Shown in pieces: positions 16,508 through 23,701 of a stretch of 47,129 nucleotides of DNA. The DNA is taken from NCBI GenBank assembly GCA_036677445.1, contig JAVBWI010000016.1, forward strand, positions 1 to 47,129, written 5' to 3'. The notes under the pieces are model-generated. The model worked only from the letters and a program-made list of their open reading frames with translations, searched no databases and was not told the DNA's origin. The position numbers and the translations under genes are program-made. Origin of the DNA: JAVBWI01 sp036677445. Its GTDB lineage: Bacteria > Bacillota > Clostridia > Christensenellales > CAG-138. The number at the start of each line of letters is the position of its first letter. Within the stretch, counting starts at the first letter, position 1.

Positions 16508-17713
16508 CTAGATGACCTGCTGCCGCGGTTGTATGGAACGCACCTGCGTAGTCAGCGTTACGCCGCCTTCCAGGCAAAGCTGTGTGAACTTCTGCTGGAT
16601 GCGCATGAGTACGATGCTGATGTTCACCTCGCTGGCGGTGGGAAGCAGCAGCAGCAGCTGCGTATTGGAATGCTGCGTGAGCACATCGGATTTGCGCAGC
16701 GAAAGCATGCACGCGCGTTTGAGCGCGGCCATTACCTGGAACATTTCCTGATCGGTCAGTTCCCGGCTGTGCGCCACAATGGTGTACATCACCAGCATAC
16801 AGGAGAACTGCTCGCGGCGGTTCTTTCGCTCGTGAAGCTGAAAGATCTGGCGAAACACATCCATCTCGCAATACATAGGCCCGGCCGCGGCTGCGGCGGA
16901 ACGAAGATCGTCCAGTACCATGCTGATATCCGGCCGCTGCGGCTGATTGGTGGCATTGATGCTTCGTCCGGCCGCCTTGAGCTCCTCGGAGGGCTGCACA
17001 TCCAGCTCCTTGCTCAAAAGGGAGGTAATGCTCTTATAATGGGTCAGCGCGCCGTAACGGTTACCCTGCGCGAGCATGGCATAAATCATCAGAGCGTGAT
17101 AATGCTCCTCAAACATATTGTGTTGCAGCGCGGCGGAGCATACGTCGATAACCTCGTTGAACTGGCGCTGCTCGTAGAGCATTGTTACATAATTGTTTAC
17201 GCAGTCGAAATACTGCCTGCGGTAATAGGAAGTGAGCGTTTCGACCCATTTCTCGTCGGAAATATCCTCCATGAAATCACCGGTATACAGCTCCATCAAC
17301 CGCTGGCCAGCGGTTTTGAGCACATCCTCCGGCAGGCCGTTTTTGATACGCACGGCGAGCTGTTCGAACTCAAAGGCATCCACATAAACTGCGGCTTCCA
17401 CATTCCACCCATAGGTGCGGTGCTGGGAAAGTATATACGGCCGGCCGTTTTCATCTGTCTCAGGCAACTGCTTGCGCAGCCGGTAAATCAGGTTTTGCAG
17501 GGCTTTGCGGGGATTGACGACGTCATCTTCCTGCCAAAGCATATCTATCAGGGTATCGGATGTGATGAATTTGCCGCGGTTTGCCAGAAAGAAGCGAAAC
17601 AGCATCCATAAACTGTCGGCGCGCGGAGAAAGATTACTCAGGATATTTCCGTCGTATTCCACTAAAAATCCGCCAAACAGCTTAACGGAGAGCTTCGAAT
17701 TGCTGTTCGTCAT
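16508..17713 (-). CDS. SARP/BTAD-type transcriptional regulator
   Basis: 401 residues. An OmpR/SARP winged helix (about 8-105; KLFGGFLVEYDG, LIDMLWQEDDVVNPRKALQNLIYRLRKQL) is followed by a bacterial transcriptional activation (BTAD) TPR-like domain (about 108-250; ELYTGDFMEDISDEKWVE, EEHYHALMIYAMLAQGNRYGALTHY). The C-terminal 120 residues contain RKSDVLTQHSNTQLLLLLP, which resembles a degenerate GGDEF/nucleotide-cyclase fold with no catalytic GGDEF motif. It probably activates transcription; the signal is unknown. The start at 17713 is preferred because AGGGGG sits eight bases upstream; the ATG at 17719 is too close to it. It is divergent from the c-di-GMP riboswitch-transglutaminase unit, so regulation of that neighbour is plausible but unproven. 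Confidence 0.82.
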   Translation of the reverse strand: MTNSNSKLSVKLFGGFLVEYDGNILSNLSPRADSLWMLFRFFLANRGKFITSDTLIDMLWQEDDVVNPRKALQNLIYRLRKQLPETDENGRPYILSQHRTYGWNVEAAVYVDAFEFEQLAVRIKNGLPEDVLKTAGQRLMELYTGDFMEDISDEKWVETLTSYYRRQYFDCVNNYVTMLYEQRQFNEVIDVCSAALQHNMFEEHYHALMIYAMLAQGNRYGALTHYKSITSLLSKELDVQPSEELKAAGRSINATNQPQRPDISMVLDDLRSAAAAAGPMYCEMDVFRQIFQLHERKNRREQFSCMLVMYTIVAHSRELTDQEMFQVMAALKRACMLSLRKSDVLTQHSNTQLLLLLPTASEVNISIVLMRIQQKFTQLCLEGGVTLTTQVRSIQPRQQVI

Positions 17714-17879
17714 ACACATGCCCCCCTGCTCAATAAAGTAATAGCATATTATAGTAATAATCTCATATAAGTATACTGTTTTACTGCCGGCATATCAAGT
17801 GTAAGTCGCAGATATTTCGCGGTATACGGGCTTTAAAGGGCGGTATAACGGGACAGAAAAATATTTTTTCAACTTTGTG

Positions 17880-17908
17880 TTGCAAACCCTATATATGCGG
17901 GTTATTAT
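17880..17908 (+). promoter_or_regulatory. Promoter for riboswitch-transglutaminase transcript
   Basis: TTGCAA (17880-17885), 17 bases, TATTAT (17903-17908). Transcription would begin about 30 bases before the first riboswitch. Confidence 0.55.
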
Positions 17909-17943
17909 AGAAATAGAAAATTTTATAAATATGTTGCACAAGG

Positions 17944-18037
17944 AAAAATCCCAAGCGACAAAGGCAAACCCGTCGAAAGGCGGCGACGCAAAGCTACAGG
18001 GCCTGAAATGGCAGCCAGCTACCGAAATGAGGTTTTT
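17944..18037 (+). ncRNA. Cyclic-di-GMP-I (GEMM) riboswitch, copy 1
   Basis: Carries the GEMM-I core in order: ACAAAGGCAAACC, CGAAAG (GAAA tetraloop), GACGCAAAGC, and AGCCAGCTACCG. The closing P1 stem pairs AAAAATCCC (17944-17952) with GAGGTTTTT (18029-18037), with a mismatch. Seven Ts (18033-18039) form and follow its right arm, so ligand binding might act on transcription. The G of AAAGGC fits the c-di-GMP type rather than the cGAMP variant, where that position is usually A. Apart from one A insertion in copy 2, the core of copy 2 is identical. Confidence 0.82.
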
Positions 18038-18103
18038 TTGTTATCCTTCGGTGGGGTAATCAAAGGATAGCAGGCAGTGCATGACGTTGCAAGGGGTGCG
18101 TTG

Positions 18104-18192
18104 TATCCCAGGCGACAAAGGCAAACCCGTCGAAAGGCGGCGACGCAAAGCTACAGGGCCTGAAAATGGCAGCCAGCTACCGAAAGGGGATA
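18104..18192 (+). ncRNA. Cyclic-di-GMP-I (GEMM) riboswitch, copy 2
   Basis: Same core as copy 1 (GGCAAACC, CGAAAG, GACGCAAAGC, AGCCAGCTACCG) in the same order, 157 bases downstream. P1 pairs TATCCC (18104-18109) with GGGATA (18187-18192). That right arm overlaps AGGGGA, the ribosome binding site of the transglutaminase gene (ATG 18198). Ligand-bound RNA should stabilise P1 and block translation, i.e. an OFF switch; this is inference from the pairing. Confidence 0.85.
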
Positions 18193-18197
18193 TAGAA

Positions 18198-19106
18198 ATG
18201 AAGAATGGATTTCGCAAGCTCGTACTGCTGTTGACCATCGTGCTGACCATTTCGGTACTTTTGCCTGCTACGGCTATGGCGGCAAAAAGCTGCTTTGACA
18301 TTTCAAAAGCAGACAAAGGGTATGTCACCGTCTACTATAACACCGACTCCGGTAAAAGCCTGAAGGTCGGCATCAAGGACGACGATACCAACAGCAACAA
18401 ATATTATGACTATGTGCAGGGCACTACGGAAAGCTTCCCGCTGCCCGCAAACGCCACCAAACTGACGGCTTCGCTGTATGAAAACGTTGGCGGCAATTCG
18501 TACCGCCGCCTGCAGAATGTATCGTTCACAGTCAAAGGAGCAAAGACGACTGCCTCCGAGATACCGACGAGCACGACAAACTCATCGGGTACGTCGACCG
18601 CAACCGTCAGCAAAAATCTGCCTTCTTCCGTCACGCGCTATCTTGGCAGCGCGACGGAGATATCCTTCCGGCAGGGCGACAGCGTTTCACAAAAGGCAGC
18701 CGAGCTTACAGCGGGCAAAAGCTCCACGCAAGCGCAGGCTATGGCGATATACAGCTATATCGTAAAGAATTTCTCGTACGATTACGACCTGTACTACGAT
18801 GTTATCTACGGCCGTGTCACAAAATATACGCCCAAGCCGAACTCCATACTCAAGGCGAAAAAGGGCATCTGCTATGACATCGCCTCTCTCTACGCCGCGA
18901 TGTGCCGCAGCGTGGGTATTCCCACCAAACTGGTCAAAGGCGACAGCAAGCCGGCCGGCGGATATCATGCATGGAACAGCGTATATGATGACGCCACCGG
19001 AAAGTGGATTTCAATGGATCTCACGCTGGACATGACCAACCGTCGGGGCGGTTCCAGCAGTTGGAGAACAATTGGCAGCGGATATTCCGCTTCCAGTTCG
19101 GTTTGA
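18198..19106 (+). CDS. Secreted transglutaminase-like protein
   Basis: 302 residues. A signal peptide (about 1-29, cut after ATAMAA) precedes a beta-rich domain (about 30-115), a Ser/Thr-rich linker (about 115-140), and a transglutaminase-like cysteine-protease fold with the catalytic triad visible: Cys225 in KKGICYDIASLYAAMCRSVG, His257 in GGYHAWNSVY and Asp274 in WISMDLTLD. Such extracellular proteins cross-link or cleave proteins or peptidoglycan peptides; the substrate is unknown. The start at 18198 is fixed by the signal peptide and by AGGGGA seven bases upstream, although the frame stays open through the riboswitch. Two c-di-GMP-I riboswitches precede it, suggesting that secretion of this enzyme depends on the motile/sessile state. 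Confidence 0.88.
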   Translation: MKNGFRKLVLLLTIVLTISVLLPATAMAAKSCFDISKADKGYVTVYYNTDSGKSLKVGIKDDDTNSNKYYDYVQGTTESFPLPANATKLTASLYENVGGNSYRRLQNVSFTVKGAKTTASEIPTSTTNSSGTSTATVSKNLPSSVTRYLGSATEISFRQGDSVSQKAAELTAGKSSTQAQAMAIYSYIVKNFSYDYDLYYDVIYGRVTKYTPKPNSILKAKKGICYDIASLYAAMCRSVGIPTKLVKGDSKPAGGYHAWNSVYDDATGKWISMDLTLDMTNRRGGSSSWRTIGSGYSASSSV

Positions 19107-19162
19107 TCCGGCCGCATAAAACAAGGTCCTCAGCAGGGATGCAGTAAATACTACCTTCTCGG

Positions 19163-19198
19163 AAAGGGCCGCGCCACCTCCTTCGGCGTGGCCTTTTT
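19163..19198 (+). terminator. Terminator after the transglutaminase gene
   Basis: AAAGGGCCGCGCC pairs with GGCGTGGCCTTTT (two G-T pairs) around a nine-base loop, ending in five Ts at 19194-19198. Confidence 0.8.
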
Positions 19199-19262
19199 CA
19201 TGCATCGGACATTGTACCGCAAAACTTCCTGCAGCCAGATAGGCGCACGGGATACGCAGCAA

Positions 19263-19298
19263 AAAGCTGCTGCAAACGCATGCGCTTGCAGCAGCTTT
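19263..19298 (-). terminator. Terminator of the zinc-ribbon gene
   Basis: A perfect 13-pair stem, AAAGCTGCTGCAA (19263-19275) with TTGCAGCAGCTTT (19286-19298). On the minus strand it ends in TTTTT, 55 bases past the stop codon. Confidence 0.8.
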
Positions 19299-19353
19299 GG
19301 CTGATTGTAATCACCGATCTACCGCGCACTGGCGGATCAAAGGGGATTAGAAG

Positions 19354-19623
19354 TTACCGGCGTGACTGGAAGCACGCGCTGCAGTAGATAGGCCGGTCGT
19401 TCTTGGGAACGAACGGGATCTTGGTGGGTGCGCCGCACTGTGCACAGACTGCATCGTACATTTCACGCTCGCCATTACGCTGGTTCTTTCTGGAGTTGCG
19501 GCAGTCCCTGCAGCGGACGGGTTCATTCTGGAAGCCCTTCTCTGCATAAAATTCCTGCTCGCCAGCTGTGAAAACGAACGGTGCACCACAGTCCTTGCAT
19601 ACCAATTCTTTGTCCTGGAACAT
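19354..19623 (-). CDS. Zinc-ribbon protein
   Basis: 89 residues with two paired cysteine motifs. The first ribbon is CKDCGAPFVF...VRCRDCR (about 9-41), like the zf-trcl domain; the second is CAQCGAPTKIPFVPKNDRPIYCSACF (about 60-85), the CxxCG..T.VPF.P...RP.YC..C pattern seen in small zinc-ribbon proteins of Clostridia and Chloroflexi. The function is unknown; nucleic-acid binding is a reasonable guess. Start ATG 19623 has AGAGGGG nine bases upstream. A longer overlapping minus-strand frame (19347-19694) is a shadow. The gene has its own terminator and a leader of about 337 bases that appears structured. Confidence 0.83.
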   Translation of the reverse strand: MFQDKELVCKDCGAPFVFTAGEQEFYAEKGFQNEPVRCRDCRNSRKNQRNGEREMYDAVCAQCGAPTKIPFVPKNDRPIYCSACFQSRR

Positions 19624-19961
19624 GTTATAATCCCCTCTGCTTTGGATTTATTTAGCCCTAAATTCCGGCTGACCTGGTCTTTGCCCCCACACACGCCAAC
19701 TGGAAGGTTCGCTCATAGCCGTAGCTACGGCCCCCACTACTGCTTCTCTCAGGATTTCATTTTGATTGGGTTTTGCTTCATAGATCTCCCTTGACGAAAA
19801 CGGACAAGAAGTGATTAACTACGCTGAACCTTTTCAATTTTCTTCCTGGTCGGTCTTACATCTAGGCCGCACCATGCTCACCGGCAATTTACCGGCTTAC
19901 GTGGATCGTTTTGCCTGCGACTGGCTTCGATTTTCAACCACAGACCCGAAATTCAGGTACC
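19624..19961 (-). ncRNA. Long, apparently structured leader of the zinc-ribbon gene
   Basis: No protein frame, but many complementary pairs. In + coordinates: ACCCGA/TCAGGT (19944-19949, 19953-19958), TGGCT/AACCA (19922-19926, 19936-19940), CCGG/CCGG (19881-19884, 19892-19895), GGTCGG with CCGCACC (19848-19853, 19867-19873, one bulge), a perfect GCCGTAGCTACGGC (19718-19731) and a long-range AAGGTTC/GAACCTT (19704-19710, 19826-19832). Probably a regulatory leader or an independent small RNA. It matches no riboswitch class I can recall. Confidence 0.4.
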
Positions 19962-19967
19962 GCCATT

Positions 19968-19996
19968 ATTATACAGTCATTGCGACAAAAGCGCAA
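19968..19996 (-). promoter_or_regulatory. Promoter of the zinc-ribbon transcript
   Basis: Minus strand: TTGCGC (19991-19996), 17 bases, TATAAT (19968-19973). It places the transcript start near 19961, about 340 bases before the zinc-ribbon start codon. Confidence 0.5.
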
Positions 19997-20046
19997 CAAT
20001 TATTTTTAGGCGCTTTTTGCAGCATTACAGGGATGATTTAGATGCT

Positions 20047-20074
20047 TTGGGACGTGGTATAACTGTGCTATAAT
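20047..20074 (+). promoter_or_regulatory. Promoter of the xth-maf-uvrC operon
   Basis: TTGGGA (20047-20052), 16 bases, TATAAT (20069-20074), 35 bases before the TTG start of the exonuclease gene. Confidence 0.6.
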
Positions 20075-20109
20075 ACCATCAATATAGTATCAGTGGGGAG
20101 GGTATACGT

Positions 20110-20865
20110 TTGAAGCTATTGTCGTGGAACGTCAACGGCTTGCGTTCCAGCTTAGGTAAGGGCTTTCTGGAATTTTTCAAAGAGGCCGATGCGGATATAC
20201 TTGCCCTGCAGGAAACCAAGATGGAGCAGGGGCAGGCGGAGCTGGATATGCCCGGTTACCTGGAGTATTGGAACAGCGCAGAAAAGAAAGGCTATTCTGG
20301 TACGGCGGTATTTACAAAGAACGCGCCGCTTGCCGCTTCCACCGGCATCGGCGTGGAGCAGCACGACCACGAGGGGCGCGTCATTACGCTCGAATACCCG
20401 TCGTTCTATTTTGTCAATTGCTATACGCCCAATTCGCAGCGTGAGTTGGTACGATTGGGGTACCGTATGGAATGGGAGGATGCGTTTCGTGCCTATCTGC
20501 AGCGGCTGGATGCTGAAAAACCCGTCATACTTTGCGGCGACCTCAACGTGGCGCATCAGGAAATCGACCTGAAGAACCCCAAGACCAACCGTACCAACGC
20601 GGGCTTTACCGATGAGGAACGCGCGAAAATGACCGAACTTCTTTCCGCGGGCTTTACGGATACATTCCGCCGCCTGTATCCCGAGGCGGCCGGCGCTTAT
20701 ACATGGTGGAGCTACATGTTCAACGCCCGCAAGAACAACGCGGGATGGCGCATTGATTACTTCATCGTATCCGAGCGGCTGATGCCGCGCGTGAAGGATA
20801 GTATTATACTTGCCGATGTGGGGGGCAGCGACCACTGCCCTGTTGGAATACTATTGGAGGATTAG
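20110..20865 (+). CDS. xth: Exodeoxyribonuclease III / AP endonuclease
   Basis: 251 residues of the ExoIII (Xth/ExoA) family, which cuts DNA at abasic sites and trims 3' ends in base-excision repair. The family signatures appear in order: SWNVNGLRS (about 5-13), LALQETKMEQGQ (about 31-42), SGTAVFTK, NCYTPNSQ, CGDLNVAHQEIDLKNPKTN (about 141-159), AGFTDEER, WRIDYFIVSERL, and GSDHCPVG near the end, which holds the catalytic His. Start TTG 20110 follows GGGGAGGG. The stop is four bases before maf, and the operon continues with a DUF3784 gene and uvrC, linking several damage-control functions. Confidence 0.95.
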   Translation: MKLLSWNVNGLRSSLGKGFLEFFKEADADILALQETKMEQGQAELDMPGYLEYWNSAEKKGYSGTAVFTKNAPLAASTGIGVEQHDHEGRVITLEYPSFYFVNCYTPNSQRELVRLGYRMEWEDAFRAYLQRLDAEKPVILCGDLNVAHQEIDLKNPKTNRTNAGFTDEERAKMTELLSAGFTDTFRRLYPEAAGAYTWWSYMFNARKNNAGWRIDYFIVSERLMPRVKDSIILADVGGSDHCPVGILLED

Positions 20866-20868
20866 TAC

Positions 20869-21435
20869 ATGCGGATCGTACTTGCGTCGCAGTCCCCGCG
20901 CAGGCGGGAGCTAATGACGCTGATGGGACTGAACTACGAGGCCGTTGTTAGCGAAGTGGAGGAAACGGTACCGGAAAACGCCGAACCTGGCGCGCTTGTG
21001 GAGCGGCTGGCGCTTGAAAAGGCACAAGCGGTGTTTGAACAGCATTCGGATGCATGTGTGATAGGCGCGGATACCATCGTATATATCGACGGCGAAATCT
21101 TAGGCAAGCCATTGGACGACGCGGACGCGGCGAACATATTAAAACGCCTGCAGGGCCGCTCGCACACGGTGTACACCGGCGTGGCGGTGCTTGCGCCGGG
21201 GCGTACCGATGTCCGGCACGATGAAGCGCGCGTCACATTCGCACCTATGACGGATGCGGAAATCGCCTGGTACATCGTTACCGGCGAGCCGCGGGATAAG
21301 GCGGGCGCCTACGGCATACAGGGGCCGGGCGGTATGTTTGTAGAGAGGGTGGAGGGGAACTATTTCACAGTCATCGGCATGCCGCTTCCGCTTTTGTACC
21401 GTATGCTGCGTGAGGCGGGTGTGATATCTTTGTAA
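20869..21435 (+). CDS. maf: Maf-family nucleotide pyrophosphatase
   Basis: 188 residues. Maf proteins hydrolyse dTTP, UTP and modified nucleotides to monophosphates, cleaning the pool. Signature SQSPRR (residues 7-12) with the nucleotide-binding RR pair, GADTIV (about 66-71) with the catalytic Asp, LGKP (about 78-81), and GAYGIQGPGGMFVERVEGNYFTVIGMPL (about 145-172) are all present and intact. In bacilli Maf is linked to septum control. Length is normal. It follows xth by four bases and precedes a DUF3784 gene by 13 bases in one operon. Confidence 0.95.
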   Translation: MRIVLASQSPRRRELMTLMGLNYEAVVSEVEETVPENAEPGALVERLALEKAQAVFEQHSDACVIGADTIVYIDGEILGKPLDDADAANILKRLQGRSHTVYTGVAVLAPGRTDVRHDEARVTFAPMTDAEIAWYIVTGEPRDKAGAYGIQGPGGMFVERVEGNYFTVIGMPLPLLYRMLREAGVISL

Positions 21436-21448
21436 GGGGATATGCCAA

Positions 21449-21775
21449 ATGACGATTGCGAATTTTATTGGTGGAGCGGTCTGCCTGCTGGTTGCGTGGG
21501 TGATGCTGCGATTTAAGGCGGTCGGGCTGATTGCGGGCTACAATACAGCCAGCCCCGAGGAGCAGAAGAAGTACGATCAGGATAAGCTCTCGAAATGCAC
21601 CGGTTTGATGATGCTGTATATGGGATCCGATCTGGTGCTGTTCGGGTTCCTGTACTTGGTTTTGCCTTGGATGCCGCTTATTTGGATATCCTGGGGCATT
21701 TTCGCGGCCGTTTGTTTTGGCGGCGTGATTTATATGAACACGGGAAAACGCTGCTATAAAGACGAATACAAATGA
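21449..21775 (+). CDS. DUF3784-type small membrane protein
   Basis: 108 residues with three hydrophobic segments (about 2-20, 54-72, 76-93) and the conserved cytoplasmic loop LIAGYNTASPEEQKKYDQDKL (about 27-47) that marks DUF3784 proteins, common in Clostridia and Bacteroidia. The function is unknown. The stop codon overlaps the start of uvrC (ATGA), so the two are translationally coupled. The ATG at 21449 is preceded by AAGGGGA eleven to twelve bases upstream. Confidence 0.82.
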   Translation: MTIANFIGGAVCLLVAWVMLRFKAVGLIAGYNTASPEEQKKYDQDKLSKCTGLMMLYMGSDLVLFGFLYLVLPWMPLIWISWGIFAAVCFGGVIYMNTGKRCYKDEYK

Positions 21776-23640
21776 ACGAGAAAATCGAAGAAAAACTCAA
21801 GCTGCTGCCGGGGAAGCCGGGCGTCTATAAAATGTACGACGCCTCCGGCATGGTTATATACGTGGGCAAGGCGGTGTCGCTCAAAAACCGTGTGCGGCAG
21901 TATTTCCAGTCCGCAAAAAACCATCCGCCAAAGGTGGCGGCCATGGTCTCGCATATCGAGGATTTTGAGACCATACTCACCAAAAACGAGACCGAGGCGC
22001 TTACCCTCGAGAGTAACCTTATCAAACAACTCCAGCCCCGCTACAATATACTGCTTAAGGATGACAAGCATTTTCCGTATGTACGCGTGGATATCAGGCA
22101 GGATTTCCCGCGCATCGAGGTCGTACGCCGCGTTGCGAAGGATGGCGCGCGGTACCTGGGGCCGTATCTTTCCGGATTGGCGCTGCGGGATGCGCTCAAT
22201 GTCGTGCGCGAGCATTTTCCCGTACGTCACTGCAAAAAGGATATGCAAAAGGCCATCGCGCGGCGGGAGCGCCCGTGCCTGATGTACCATGTGGGCAAAT
22301 GCTGCGCGCCGTGTTCCGGCAATATGGCCCGTGAGGAATACCATCAATTGCTCGATCAGGTCTGTGCGTTTTTGGAAGGCCAAACCGAACCGGTCGTGAA
22401 GGAACTGACCACGCAGATGCAGCAGGCGTCGGACGCTATGGAGTTCGAGCGCGCCGCGCAGCTGCGCGACCGGATTTCCGCCATTCGCAGCTTAAGCGAG
22501 AAACAGCATGCCATTGCCGCAAAAGGCGCGGAGCAGGACGTTTTCGCGTTTTGCCGCCATGAAAACGAAACGCTGGTATTTGCGGTGTTTGTGCGCGGCG
22601 GTAAGGTGGTGGGCACGGAGCGTTTCCGTATCGCGAACGCGCTGGCGGAGGAGGGCGAGGGGGACGGGTCCGCCGAGGCGATGGCGGCATTTCTCAAGCA
22701 GTACTATGCCGACGCCGTGCAGATTCCGCCGGAGATATTGCTGTACGCGCCCGCGGCCGAGTCGGAGGCGATAGAGGAATGGCTGACCGCGCGCCGCGGC
22801 AAACGGGCGCACATACTCGTGCCGCAGCGGGGAGAGAAGCGGAGCCTTACCGAGCTTGCACAGCGCAACGGAATGGATGCGCTGGAGAAGGATATGAAGC
22901 TTCGCTTGCGCGCGTGGGAGCGGGGCGAAGGCGCGCTGGCGGCGCTGGCTGGCGCTTTGGATTTGGAAACGCTGCCTGCGCGCATGGAGTGCTTCGACAA
23001 CTCGCATATTCAGGGGCGGGATACGGTTTCTTCCATGGTGGTGTTTATCGACGGCGCGCCTGCCCCGCAGGAATACCGCCGCTTTCGCATCAAAACCCCG
23101 ACCGAAGGCGACGATTACGCCGCCATGCGCGAGGCGCTTTCCCGCCGCTTCGCCCGCGCGCAGGAGGGGGACGAGCGGTTTTCCGCGCTGCCGGATCTGC
23201 TGGTGATAGACGGCGGACGCGGGCAGCTCAACGTAGCGCTGGATGTTCTGTGCGAGTATGGCCTCTCGCACATCAATACCATCGGGTTGGCCGAATTGAG
23301 CGAAAGCATCTACCTGCCGGAACAGGCGGAGCCGCTGGTGCTGGAGCGCAACAGCCCCGCCATGCATCTGTTGGACCGCTTACGGGACGAGGCGCACCGC
23401 TTTGCCATTACCTACCACCGCAGCCTGCGTGGCAAGAACGCGCTGTATTCCCGCCTGGATGAAATTCCCGGTGTGGGGCAAAAGCGTAAGCGTATCCTGT
23501 TTGACGCCTTCCCTACATTGGATGCAATACGCGCCGCGGACGTGGAGACGCTCGCTTCCCATCCCGGCGTAGACCGGCGCACGGCGCAGGCGGTGTACGA
23601 TTACTTCCATCCCGCGCAGGAGCCGGAGCAAACGGAATAA
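21772..23640 (+). CDS. uvrC: UvrABC excinuclease subunit C
   Basis: 622 residues, normal for UvrC. It makes both incisions in nucleotide-excision repair. The N-terminal GIY-YIG nuclease is clear: KPGVYKMYDASGMVIYVGKA (about 16-35) and GPYLSG. A four-cysteine cluster (C..C, CAPCSG, about 165-182) and the UVR domain (AMEFERAAQLRDRISAI, about 222-238) follow. The RNase H-like C-terminal nuclease has ECFDNSHIQG (about 407-416) and LLVIDGGRGQLN (about 477-488). A helix-hairpin-helix pair ends the protein (IPGVGQKRKRILF; LASHPGVDRRTAQAVYDYF). The start overlaps the DUF3784 stop. A terminator follows after 11 bases. Confidence 0.97.
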   Translation: MNEKIEEKLKLLPGKPGVYKMYDASGMVIYVGKAVSLKNRVRQYFQSAKNHPPKVAAMVSHIEDFETILTKNETEALTLESNLIKQLQPRYNILLKDDKHFPYVRVDIRQDFPRIEVVRRVAKDGARYLGPYLSGLALRDALNVVREHFPVRHCKKDMQKAIARRERPCLMYHVGKCCAPCSGNMAREEYHQLLDQVCAFLEGQTEPVVKELTTQMQQASDAMEFERAAQLRDRISAIRSLSEKQHAIAAKGAEQDVFAFCRHENETLVFAVFVRGGKVVGTERFRIANALAEEGEGDGSAEAMAAFLKQYYADAVQIPPEILLYAPAAESEAIEEWLTARRGKRAHILVPQRGEKRSLTELAQRNGMDALEKDMKLRLRAWERGEGALAALAGALDLETLPARMECFDNSHIQGRDTVSSMVVFIDGAPAPQEYRRFRIKTPTEGDDYAAMREALSRRFARAQEGDERFSALPDLLVIDGGRGQLNVALDVLCEYGLSHINTIGLAELSESIYLPEQAEPLVLERNSPAMHLLDRLRDEAHRFAITYHRSLRGKNALYSRLDEIPGVGQKRKRILFDAFPTLDAIRAADVETLASHPGVDRRTAQAVYDYFHPAQEPEQTE

Positions 23641-23651
23641 GCGCTATAGTA

Positions 23652-23684
23652 AAACCTCCTGCGGCGCGATGCGGCAGGAGGTTT
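23652..23684. terminator. Bidirectional terminator between uvrC and htpG
   Basis: AAACCTCCTGC (23652-23662) pairs perfectly with GCAGGAGGTTT (23674-23684), followed by CTTTT on the + strand and preceded by A-rich sequence, so it can serve both convergent genes. Confidence 0.8.
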
Positions 23685-23701
23685 CTTTTATCTGGTTACT
23701 A

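Noticed and set aside
16529..17611. 360-codon plus-strand frame
   Set aside because: Antisense to the SARP-type regulator, which has clear domains; the plus-strand product has none.
19811..20041. 76-codon plus-strand frame before xth
   Set aside because: It lacks a ribosome binding site and overlaps the structured leader and promoters; composition is not protein-like.
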